From the NCBI RefSeq assembly GCF_004360145.1, contig NZ_SAIT01000023.1, forward strand, positions 1 to 36,089: DNA of 36,089 nucleotides, read 5' to 3'. The position numbers were made by a program, and so were the translations under genes. Within the stretch, counting starts at the first letter, position 1; each line of letters begins with the position of its first letter. Source of the DNA: Aliiroseovarius marinus (GTDB lineage: Bacteria; Pseudomonadota; Alphaproteobacteria; Rhodobacterales; Rhodobacteraceae). Below the pieces are notes generated by a model, which saw only the letters and a list, made by a program, of their open reading frames with translations, was not told the DNA's origin and did no database searches. Positions 26,246 to 33,200 of this stretch are shown piece by piece.

Positions 26246-26259
26246 TTGATCCAAGTCAA
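26246..26259 (-). promoter_or_regulatory. FNR/NarR-type box upstream of narK1
   Basis: TTGATCCAAGTCAA (read on + strand) fits TTGAT-N4-ATCAA with one mismatch. It lies 100 bases upstream of the narK1 start. If bound at -41.5 the nar transcript would begin near 26211; I see no good -10 there. An alternative -10 (TATATT, minus strand 26267-26262) would place the start inside the box. Confidence 0.7.
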
Positions 26260-26359
26260 AAAATATAATTTGTCCTTTAAAATAAACCACTTACCAAAAT
26301 CCCTCAAGCCAGCCACCACTGAACTGCAAGTTGAAGGGCGAAAGAAAACAAACGAAGGT

Positions 26360-26373
26360 TTGACATTTATCAA
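26360..26373 (+). promoter_or_regulatory. FNR/NarR-type box and promoter of narR
   Basis: TTGACATTTATCAA fits TTGAT-N4-ATCAA with one mismatch. A -10-like CAAAAT lies at 26395-26400, 21 bases beyond the box, close to the spacing of a class II FNR-activated promoter and predicting a start near 26407, shortly before the ATG at 26422. It may also help activate the leftward nar operon from a distance. Confidence 0.7.
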
Positions 26374-26421
26374 TCGCAGCAGTTAAGAATTTTTCAAAAT
26401 CAGAAAGCCAGTAAATCCGCC

Positions 26422-27120
26422 ATGCCCGAATCGCATCGACCAGATATTCGCAAGCTCGACTTGTTCTCGGAAATGTCCGACGAGAACTTCCAGTCGTTGA
26501 TGCACGCGTCGTACCTTCAGACGTTTCCGCCGCAGATCGAACTGATCACGGAAGGCGATTCCAGCGACTTTCTGCATGTGGTTGTTGATGGCTCGGTCGA
26601 GCTGTTCGCCCGCTGGAATAACCGCGAAACCAGCGTGGCGATCATCCGTCCGATCTCGACCTTCATTTTGGCGGCCACCTTGCGCGATGCGCCAAACCTG
26701 ATGTCCGCACGCACGCTCGAGAAAAGCCGCGTGGTTCTGATCCCAAGCGAAGACGTGCGCCGGATCTTTGACGCGGACAACAACTTCGCGCGCGCCATCG
26801 TGTGCGAGCTCGCCTCGGGCTATCGCGCGTCGATAAAGAAGACCAAGGATCTTAAGCTGCGCACATCACTAGAGCGTCTGGCCAACTACCTGCTGCGTCA
26901 GCAGACCCGCGAAGGCGGCGGGCCCGAATTCGAATTGCAGACGGAAAAGAAGCGGCTGGCGTCCTATTTGAACATGACGCCCGAAAACCTGAGCCGCGCC
27001 TTCAAGTCCCTAAAACCTTATGGTGTCGAGGTGGACGGTAGCAAGATCACGATTACCAAGCAATCGGATCTCGAAAAGTTCGCCCGTCCAAGCCCGCTAA
27101 TTGACGACAAAACCGTATAG
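26422..27120 (+). CDS. narR: NarR-type CRP/FNR-family regulator
   Basis: A 232-residue CRP/FNR-family regulator: cyclic-nucleotide-type beta-barrel at about 13-125, dimer helix about 126-150, winged helix at about 165-215. The recognition helix has Glu188, Ser191 and Arg192 (PENLSR), the E-xx-SR pattern of FNR that reads TTGAT half-sites. It lacks the N-terminal cysteines that bind the FNR oxygen-sensing cluster; only Cys128 is present. This, plus divergence from narK-narGHJI, matches Paracoccus NarR, which activates the nar operon in response to nitrate/nitrite. FNR-type boxes at 26246-26259 and 26360-26373 are its likely targets, including possible autoregulation. Dnr/NnrR-type NO sensors are an alternative, but position favours NarR. 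Confidence 0.85.
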   Translation: MPESHRPDIRKLDLFSEMSDENFQSLMHASYLQTFPPQIELITEGDSSDFLHVVVDGSVELFARWNNRETSVAIIRPISTFILAATLRDAPNLMSARTLEKSRVVLIPSEDVRRIFDADNNFARAIVCELASGYRASIKKTKDLKLRTSLERLANYLLRQQTREGGGPEFELQTEKKRLASYLNMTPENLSRAFKSLKPYGVEVDGSKITITKQSDLEKFARPSPLIDDKTV

Positions 27121-27147
27121 CCCCCTGCCCTAAGGGCCAAGCAGCGC

Positions 27148-28068
27148 CTAGCGCGCGTAGACCGCGCACCCTTTCAGCGCCGCCGCATCATCCAGGATAT
27201 TGTGGACCGGAACTGCGCCAACGGTGTTTAAGTCAAACTGCTTCCTCACGATATCGACGAAGGTTGCCTTGGCTGAGGTCGCCAGTAGGTTCCTTGCCAC
27301 GCCCCCGGCAAAGAAAATCCCCCGTCTGGGCAGGAACGCCAGCATTAGGTTTCGTGTGAGCACTGCAAGTAGCCCGGCATAAAAGACCTGAAACTCCTGT
27401 TGCACGCAGGTCTGCACTGCCGTGGCACCATCCGTCACGGGGACGGCCCGCGCTTCCTCCAGCGCATGAAGGGCGGCATAGCCTCGGCCCGAGAACACCT
27501 CTTCAATGGTCGTGAACGCGACCGCCTGCAGCCCATATCGCGCGGACAATTGCGTCGCGATGTCGGCGGGAAGGCAGATATGCCCGTACTCCACGTCCAA
27601 CTGAACCACCCTGCCCTGCGACATCATCACCGGGGACACGTTGAACCCGGTTCCGATCCCGACCACCAGAGCCTGCGTTTCGCCCTTGGCCTCGGCATCC
27701 GCGGCAATGATGGCATCAAGACTATCAGACCCGAGGGATCCGCTGGCCTGCCCAAGGGCTGCCAGATCGTTCAGCAGAGACACTGGACGCCCGCCAAGGC
27801 TGCGCGACAGTTGCGCCTCATCAAAATGCCAGTCCCGGTTGGTCAGGCAAGCCTGTCCGCCATGGACAGGCCCCGCAACCGCGATGACCGCGTCAGCGAT
27901 CTGTGCCCCCACCCGTCTGGACAGGTAGTGCGCTAGCACATCGTCGAAGCGTGCAAAGTCATCGTTGCGAAAGTTTTCAACCGATGCAGTGATCAGCTGC
28001 CCTGCGCGGGCCAACCCCAAACGGGTGTTGGTCCCGCCGATATCGGCAACAAGCCTGTCACCGGTCAA
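27148..28068 (-). CDS. glk: Glucokinase
   Basis: A 306-residue ATP-dependent hexokinase of the Glk (not ROK) family, making glucose-6-phosphate. The phosphate loop DIGGTNTRLG (9-18), the sugar-site LLNDLAALG with catalytic Asp, GIGTGFNVS and EYGHI regions are all recognisable. Translation begins at TTG (28068-28066), which overlaps the ABC ATPase stop (TTGA), indicating strong coupling. As the last gene of the sugar transporter operon it would trap the incoming glucose, feeding the Entner-Doudoroff route usual in this group (pathway inferred, other enzymes not in the window). Confidence 0.9.
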   Translation of the reverse strand: MTGDRLVADIGGTNTRLGLARAGQLITASVENFRNDDFARFDDVLAHYLSRRVGAQIADAVIAVAGPVHGGQACLTNRDWHFDEAQLSRSLGGRPVSLLNDLAALGQASGSLGSDSLDAIIAADAEAKGETQALVVGIGTGFNVSPVMMSQGRVVQLDVEYGHICLPADIATQLSARYGLQAVAFTTIEEVFSGRGYAALHALEEARAVPVTDGATAVQTCVQQEFQVFYAGLLAVLTRNLMLAFLPRRGIFFAGGVARNLLATSAKATFVDIVRKQFDLNTVGAVPVHNILDDAAALKGCAVYAR

Positions 28069-29162
28069 TTCAGGCGCTCTCCGCTTTCGGGCGCAAAGTA
28101 GGACACTTTGCTAAGGTCAAACGCCAGCGGCAAAGTCTCACCCGAACGCGCGTTGGTTTCAGCGTGCAGGCGCGCTGTGACCTGTTTGCCGCCCAGTTGC
28201 GACACTACATAGGTGTCGGCGCCAGCCGGTTCGACCATGTCGATCAGGCAATCGGCCTCTTGCACGTCCTCACCGGCGCGGAAGCCCGCTTCGGCGATGT
28301 CTTCGGGGCGCAGGCCCAGAATGACGTCCTCGGGCAGGTCTTTGGCGTGGGTATCGGTCAGGACCAACGGGGCCGCGCCAGCGCGTTCGATCTCGATCTT
28401 CGTGCCGGAGCCATTGGCCTTGGCGCGCGCCGGGATCAGGTTCATCGCCGGGCTACCCATGAAGTCCGCCACGAAAAGGTTCGCGGGTTTGTTGTAGATC
28501 TCAGCCGGGCTGCCGATCTGCTGCACGATCCCACCCTTCAGGACAACAATCTTGGTCGCCAGCGTCATTGCCTCGATCTGGTCATGGGTCACATAGACCA
28601 TGGTGGCGTTCAGGTTGTGGTGCAGCTTCTTGATCTCGGTCCGCATCTCGACCCGCAACTTGGCGTCAAGGTTCGACAGCGGCTCGTCAAACAGGAAGAG
28701 CTTGGGATCACGCACCAGTGCCCGGCCCATCGCGACACGCTGACGCTGACCACCGGACAGCTGGCCCGGGCGACGCTGAAGAAGCGGTTCGATCTGCAAT
28801 TGCTGTGCCACCTCGTTCAGCTTCTTTTCCTGCGTTGCCGCGTCCACACCGCGCACTTTCATGCCGAAGGTGATGTTCTTGGCCACCGACATGGTCGGGT
28901 AAAGCGCATAGGACTGGAACACCATCGCGATGTCGCGGTCTTTCGGGCTGACCTCGGTCATATCGCGCCCACCGATGCCGATCGAGCCGCTGGTGATCGG
29001 CTCAAGCCCTGCGATGCAGTTCAACAGCGTGGACTTGCCGCAGCCCGAGGGGCCAACGAGGACCAAGAAATCTCCCGGTTCGATCGCGACATTGATGTCT
29101 TTCAGGATCTCGACGGACCCATAGTTCTTGTAGAGGTTTTTGATATCCAGAATAGGAGCCAT
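28065..29162 (-). CDS. Sugar ABC transporter ATP-binding protein (MalK-like)
   Basis: The 365-residue ATPase of a CUT1-type sugar importer. Walker A GPSGCGKST is at 37-45, the Q-loop at about 84 (MVFQSYALYP), the signature LSGGQRQR at about 134 and Walker B FLFDEP follow; the C-terminal TOBE/regulatory domain (about 235-365) is complete, as in MalK/GtsD/UgpC. It would form a dimer beneath the two permeases encoded next to it. Start 29162 is four bases after the permease stop and its stop overlaps the glk start. Confidence 0.93.
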   Translation of the reverse strand: MAPILDIKNLYKNYGSVEILKDINVAIEPGDFLVLVGPSGCGKSTLLNCIAGLEPITSGSIGIGGRDMTEVSPKDRDIAMVFQSYALYPTMSVAKNITFGMKVRGVDAATQEKKLNEVAQQLQIEPLLQRRPGQLSGGQRQRVAMGRALVRDPKLFLFDEPLSNLDAKLRVEMRTEIKKLHHNLNATMVYVTHDQIEAMTLATKIVVLKGGIVQQIGSPAEIYNKPANLFVADFMGSPAMNLIPARAKANGSGTKIEIERAGAAPLVLTDTHAKDLPEDVILGLRPEDIAEAGFRAGEDVQEADCLIDMVEPAGADTYVVSQLGGKQVTARLHAETNARSGETLPLAFDLSKVSYFAPESGERLN

Positions 29163-29166
29163 GGGT

Positions 29167-30063
29167 TTAGCCTTTCACGGAGCCCGCGGTCAGTCCGCGG
29201 ATGAAGTATTTGCCGGCGACGACATAGACGAGGAGTGTGGGAAGGGCGGCGATGATCGCAGCAGCCATATCCACGTTGTATTCCTTCACGCCGGTGGTCG
29301 AGTTTACGATGTTGTTCAGCGCCACAGTGACGGGTTGGGTTCCGGCCTGACTGAAGCTGACCCCGAATAGGAAGTCATTCCAGATCTGGGTGAACTGCCA
29401 GATGACGGTCACGACGATGATCGGCAGCGACAGGGGCAGGAAGATCGACCAGAAGATCCGGAAGAAGCCCGCGCCATCCACTTTTGCCGCCTTCACCAGC
29501 TCTTGCGGAATGGTGACATAGTAGTTGCGGAAAAAGAGCGTGGTGAAGCCGATACCATAGATGACGTGGACGAAGATAAGCCCCGGGATGGTCCCCGCGA
29601 TGCCCATGATGCCCAGTGTCCGCGCCATCGGCAGCAGCACCACCTGAAACGGGATAAAGCACCCAAACAGCATTAGCGAGAAGATCAGGTTCGCGCCTTT
29701 GAACTTCCACTGGGCGATGACATAGCCATTAAGCGCCCCAAGGATGGTCGAGATCAGAACCGCCGGGATCGCCAGGATCACCGAGTTCCAGAAGTAAGGG
29801 CGCAGGCCTTCACACTGGATGCCGGTACAGGCGCCGGACCATGCGGTCCGCCAGGCCTCGAACGTGACTTCCCGGGGGAAGGCCACAAGGCTGCCGGTGC
29901 GGATCTCTTCCAGACTTTTCAGCGAGGTCGTGACCATCACGAAAAGCGGCATCAGATAGAACAGGGCAAACAGGCCAAGCAAGGTGAACAGAAGCCAGCG
30001 CAGGGCGATACGACCCCAATTGCGCGATGGGCTGTGAGCGGTGGTAAGCGCAATATCAGTCAT
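29167..30063 (-). CDS. gtsC: Sugar ABC transporter permease (GtsC/MalG-like)
   Basis: A 298-residue inner-membrane permease with six predicted helices and the EAA loop (ELVKAAKVDGAGFFRIFWSIFLPLSLP) that contacts the ATPase. Of the CUT1 family, second-permease type (MalG/GtsC-like), with a hydrophilic, substrate-side loop containing two cysteines (ACTGIQCEG, about residues 78-86). The start overlaps the preceding permease by eight bases. Sugar specificity is taken from the binding protein, which resembles glucose/mannose GtsA. Confidence 0.9.
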   Translation of the reverse strand: MTDIALTTAHSPSRNWGRIALRWLLFTLLGLFALFYLMPLFVMVTTSLKSLEEIRTGSLVAFPREVTFEAWRTAWSGACTGIQCEGLRPYFWNSVILAIPAVLISTILGALNGYVIAQWKFKGANLIFSLMLFGCFIPFQVVLLPMARTLGIMGIAGTIPGLIFVHVIYGIGFTTLFFRNYYVTIPQELVKAAKVDGAGFFRIFWSIFLPLSLPIIVVTVIWQFTQIWNDFLFGVSFSQAGTQPVTVALNNIVNSTTGVKEYNVDMAAAIIAALPTLLVYVVAGKYFIRGLTAGSVKG

Positions 30064-30928
30064 GTTTCGTCCTCAGTTCAGAGTAGAGGTAGGGAACGAT
30101 GATCGCGAAGACGACGGCCATCATGACCATGGCAGAGCTTGCCGCTTGCCCGATATCGCCGCGCGAGAACGCCATCGCGTACATGTAGGTTGCAGGCAGG
30201 TCGGTGGCATAGCCGGGACCGCCTCCGGTCAGTGCGATGACAAGGTCGAAGCTCTTGATCGCAAGGTGGGCCAGCACGATGAAGGCTGACAAGAAGATCG
30301 GGGCCATCGACGGGATGATGATGGCGGAATAGATGCGCCAGTTGGGGATCCCATCGACCTGTGCGGCCTTGATGATTTCCCCGTCCACGCTGCGCAGACC
30401 AGCCAAGAAAAGTGCCATAACAAAGCCCGAGGCTTGCCAGACACCGGCGATCACGACGGCGTAGATGGCCATATCGGGATCAATGACCCAGTCGAAACTG
30501 AAGTTTTCAAACCCCCAGTCGCGGACCATCTTTTCGATGCCCAGTCCGGGGTTCATGATCCACTTCCACGCGGTACCGGTGACGATCATCGATAGCGCCA
30601 TGGGGTAAAGATAGATCGTGCGCAACACGCCTTCGGTGCGGATTTTCTGGTCCAGCAGGATGGCGATCAGCAGGCCCAGTACCATCGAGATGATGATGAA
30701 CAGCGTGCCGAAGATGAAAAGGTTCACCATCGCAGTGTCAAACCGGGGCGACGCAAACAGGCGCTCGTATTGGATAAGGCCCTCGATCTCGTATTTCGGC
30801 AGCAGCCGCGAGCGGGTCAGAGACACCCAAGCGGTCCAGGCGATGAAGCCGTAAACGAAAACGAGGATGGCGGCGAAAGAGGGTGCAAGCACCATCTTGG
30901 GGACATGACGTTCAAGCCATTCGGTCAT
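30056..30928 (-). CDS. gtsB: Sugar ABC transporter permease (GtsB/MalF-like)
   Basis: A 290-residue permease with six membrane helices and the EAA loop (EIIKAAQVDGIPNWRIYSAIIIPSMAP). It is the partner of the second permease, and lacks the extra large periplasmic domain of E. coli MalF, as is usual for CUT1 glucose-type importers. AGGGAA precedes its ATG. A hairpin lies in the gap between it and the binding protein gene. Confidence 0.9.
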   Translation of the reverse strand: MTEWLERHVPKMVLAPSFAAILVFVYGFIAWTAWVSLTRSRLLPKYEIEGLIQYERLFASPRFDTAMVNLFIFGTLFIIISMVLGLLIAILLDQKIRTEGVLRTIYLYPMALSMIVTGTAWKWIMNPGLGIEKMVRDWGFENFSFDWVIDPDMAIYAVVIAGVWQASGFVMALFLAGLRSVDGEIIKAAQVDGIPNWRIYSAIIIPSMAPIFLSAFIVLAHLAIKSFDLVIALTGGGPGYATDLPATYMYAMAFSRGDIGQAASSAMVMMAVVFAIIVPYLYSELRTKHD

Positions 30929-30952
30929 TGTAACGTTCCCTGAATAGAAGGA

Positions 30953-30982
30953 GGCCCCGCATCTGTGACCAGACGCGAGGCC
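30953..30982 (-). ncRNA. mRNA-stabilising hairpin after the binding protein gene
   Basis: In the minus-strand transcript 13 bases (30982-30970) pair completely with 30965-30953 using eleven Watson-Crick and two G-U pairs, closed by a four-base loop. There is no U-tract. It sits immediately after the binding protein stop codon, where such hairpins protect the upstream message and give excess binding protein over permeases (known from malE-malF). The G-U pairs show that the RNA of this strand, rather than the DNA, is the selected form. Confidence 0.7.
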
Positions 30983-30990
30983 AGGGAGAT

Positions 30991-32235
30991 TTACATGGAG
31001 TTGGCGACAGCGTCGGCCAGCATGTTCACAGCATCAGCCGAGGACATGTCCGAGTTGAAGTGCGCAGTCACCACGTCGGTGATGGCACCCGACTGCGCAC
31101 CACGCAGCGCCATGCCGTGGGCATAGCTGGGCAGCAGCGAACCGTTGTCCGAGCTTTCGCTCATGTCTTTGGCGGACAGGTGAGCACAGCTGTCGAAGTC
31201 GTCCAGAGCCACGTCTACACGCGCCGGGATCGACCCTTTGTTCAGGTTGAACACTTTCTGGAAGTTCTGACCAACGATCAGCTTGGACAGAAGGTCCTGG
31301 CCGGCTTTCTTGTCGTCGCCATCCACGTTGAACATGGCAAAGCTGTCGACGTTGTACAGGAAGCCGTCACCCGGCACCGAGGCACACAGGAAATCTTCGC
31401 CCGGTGCTTTGCCAGCGGCAAGGAACTCACCCTTTGCCCAGTCGCCCATGATCTGGAAGGCGGCTTCGCCATTCATGACCATCGCCGTGGCAAGGTTCCA
31501 ATCACGGCCCGAGAAGTTGTCGTCAACATAGCCACGCATTTTGCGCATCTGGTCAAAGACAGCGACCATGCCGTCAGATTTCAGAGTGTCCATGTCCAGA
31601 TCAACAAAGGCTTTCTTGAAGCCGTCGGCGCCAAGGATGCCCAATGCAACAGCTTCGAACACGGTGGCATCCTGCCATGCCTGACCACCATGGGCCAGCG
31701 GGGTGATACCAGCGGCTGCCAGTTTGTCAGCGGCGGCGTTGAACTCGTCCCAAGTGGAGGGCATGGCGATGCCATTGGCTTCCAGAACGTCAGCGTTGGC
31801 CCAGATCCAGTCAACACGGTGTACGTTGACGGGGGCTGCACACCATGTGCCTTCACACATCATGTGACCAGCGATCGAGGCAGGCAGTACGTCCGCCCAG
31901 CCTTCGGCTTCTGCAACGGCCGAAATGTCAGCCAGAACGCCTTCTTCATACCATTCCTGAATGGCTGGGCCTTTCAGCTGAACGGCGGTCGGTGCGTTGC
32001 CCGACAGAACACGTGCGCGCAGGGCGGTCATGGCTGCATCGCCACCGCCACCGGCAACCGGCATGTCGGTCCAGGTGCCGCCATTGTCTGCAAACTCTTG
32101 CTGCAGAACGGCGACGGATTTGGCTTCACCGCCCGAGGTCCACCAGTGCAGAACCTCGGCCTGAGGCTCGGCGACTGCGGGCATGGCGCAGGTGATTGCA
32201 ATGGCCGAAACGGCCGCGAATACGGATGTCTTCAT
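30991..32235 (-). CDS. gtsA: Sugar ABC transporter substrate-binding protein (GtsA-like)
   Basis: A 414-residue periplasmic binding protein; residues 1-22 form a Sec signal peptide (MKTSVFAAVSAIAITCAMPAVA, cleavage after AVA-E). The mature part matches family 1 solute-binding proteins and has long resemblance to the Pseudomonas glucose/mannose protein GtsA (APVNVHRVDWIWAN, LAHGGQAWQDATVFEAV, QIMGDWAKGE, FQKVFNLNKGSIPAR). The ATG at 32235 has GGAGG at 32249-32245; a longer frame to 32259 is unlikely. Four cysteines occur (Cys133 and Cys138 regions, CASVPGD and DSCAHL). Glucose import, with mannose possible, is inferred by similarity and from glk at the end of the operon. Confidence 0.9.
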   Translation of the reverse strand: MKTSVFAAVSAIAITCAMPAVAEPQAEVLHWWTSGGEAKSVAVLQQEFADNGGTWTDMPVAGGGGDAAMTALRARVLSGNAPTAVQLKGPAIQEWYEEGVLADISAVAEAEGWADVLPASIAGHMMCEGTWCAAPVNVHRVDWIWANADVLEANGIAMPSTWDEFNAAADKLAAAGITPLAHGGQAWQDATVFEAVALGILGADGFKKAFVDLDMDTLKSDGMVAVFDQMRKMRGYVDDNFSGRDWNLATAMVMNGEAAFQIMGDWAKGEFLAAGKAPGEDFLCASVPGDGFLYNVDSFAMFNVDGDDKKAGQDLLSKLIVGQNFQKVFNLNKGSIPARVDVALDDFDSCAHLSAKDMSESSDNGSLLPSYAHGMALRGAQSGAITDVVTAHFNSDMSSADAVNMLADAVANSM

Positions 32236-32268
32236 TAGATTTTTCCTCCCATTGGCCACCCGATTAGG

Positions 32269-32276
32269 TAGCGCTA
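32269..32276. promoter_or_regulatory. Possible LacI-type operator core
   Basis: TAGCGCTA is a perfect 8-bp palindrome inside a roughly symmetric GG-TAGCGCTA-ACC, located in the leader of the binding protein gene. AGCGCT centres are typical of LacI-family sugar operators, but no LacI gene lies in the window. Short enough to be chance. Confidence 0.3.
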
Positions 32277-32360
32277 ACCCAAGCTTGCCGACTGAACCCC
32301 TCTTTGCGCAATGCTAGAAACAGGGCCAGATTGCAGCTGAAGTTAGTTTTTCGAGCCTTT

Positions 32361-32406
32361 TGTTACATGATGTTACGCAAGCCTTGATTTTGTTGCACGC
32401 TGTTAC
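32361..32406 (+). promoter_or_regulatory. In-register TGTTRC direct repeats (response-regulator site)
   Basis: TGTTAC, TGTTAC, TGTTGC and TGTTAC begin at 32361, 32371, 32391 and 32401. All fall on one 10-bp register, with a degenerate repeat at 32381, so they line one face of the helix. Tandem head-to-tail hexamers at this period are how OmpR/PhoB-type regulators bind. The repeats lie between the leftward sugar operon and the rightward response regulator gene, 45 bases upstream of a minus-strand -10-like TAGCAT (32316-32311). Confidence 0.75.
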
Positions 32407-32456
32407 AAACACACAGATGGTGAGGACGGCATATTTGCCGAAGGGAGGCATATCGC

Positions 32457-33200
32457 ATGGCGATTCCACGACTGCTTGTCGTCGATGATGACGCAGAAAC
32501 GCGCAGCATGATGACCCAGTTTCTACAACAGAACGGGTTCATGGCGTTCCCCTGCGAGACCGAGGACGCGATCCGTCACCACCTGAAAGGCGGACGCGTG
32601 GACCTGATCCTGTTGGACGTGATGCTGGCGGATGAGAACGGCGTCGAGATCTGTGCACGCCTGCGTAAGGAACAGGACGTGCCCGTCATTCTGGTGTCCG
32701 CCCTGTCAGCTGATCACCACCGTATGAAGGGCTACGAGGTCGGCGCGGACGACTATATCGCCAAGCCCTTCAACCCCGAACTGCTACTGGCCCGCGTGCG
32801 CGCCGTCTTGCACCGCGCCAATCGCAGCGCCTCGCTTGTGTATCGCCGCAGCGTGTCGGTCTTTCGCTTTGCCGGCTGGCACTATGATGCCAAACGGGAC
32901 GAGGTGACCTCGCCGCAAGGCTATCAGGTTGCCCTGTCGCGCAAGGAAACCGCGCTGCTAAAGGTCCTTCTGGCCAACCCGCACATCCCCCTAACCCGTG
33001 ATGAGATCGCGAATGCCCTTGATGTCACCGGAGAGGCACAGGGAACCCCGCCCGAAGGCTCTGGCCGGGCCATCGACGTCCTTGTAGGACGTCTACGCGG
33101 CAAAATCGAGACCGACCCCAAATCCCCTGAACTTCTGCGCACCGAACGCGGCATCGGCTATGTGTTCGCCGCCGATGTCTCGACCGAGGACAGCGCATGA
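32457..33200 (+). CDS. gltR: OmpR-family response regulator (GltR-like)
   Basis: A 247-residue two-domain response regulator. The receiver (about 4-118) has the acidic pocket Asp10-12, phosphorylation site Asp54 and Lys103; the C-terminal winged helix (about 135-240) ends in the RGIGYVF motif of OmpR/PhoB proteins. GGGAGG (32443-32448) precedes the ATG. Its stop overlaps the kinase start (ATGA at 33197). Position next to gtsABC-glk matches Pseudomonas GltR, which activates glucose uptake. The in-register repeats at 32361-32406 are its likely binding site. The gene name is assigned from context and should be read as GltR-like. Confidence 0.87.
   Translation: MAIPRLLVVDDDAETRSMMTQFLQQNGFMAFPCETEDAIRHHLKGGRVDLILLDVMLADENGVEICARLRKEQDVPVILVSALSADHHRMKGYEVGADDYIAKPFNPELLLARVRAVLHRANRSASLVYRRSVSVFRFAGWHYDAKRDEVTSPQGYQVALSRKETALLKVLLANPHIPLTRDEIANALDVTGEAQGTPPEGSGRAIDVLVGRLRGKIETDPKSPELLRTERGIGYVFAADVSTEDSA

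Noticed and set aside
24691-26268. A 525-codon open frame opposite the NarK1 gene
   Set aside because: Very hydrophilic Gln/His/Asp/Glu-rich translation is the complement of membrane-helix codons; the transporter on the other strand is clear.
26146-26373. N-terminal extension of NarK1 to an ATG at 26373
   Set aside because: It would run through an FNR box and AT-rich promoter DNA; the ATG at 26145 has a ribosome site and gives the usual NarK1 start.
27127-27137. Small GCCC-TAA-GGGC hairpin between narR and glk
   Set aside because: Only four pairs with no T-run; too weak to call a terminator.
28164-29204. A 346-codon plus-strand frame opposite the ABC ATPase
   Set aside because: The ATPase has all expected motifs; the opposite frame has none.
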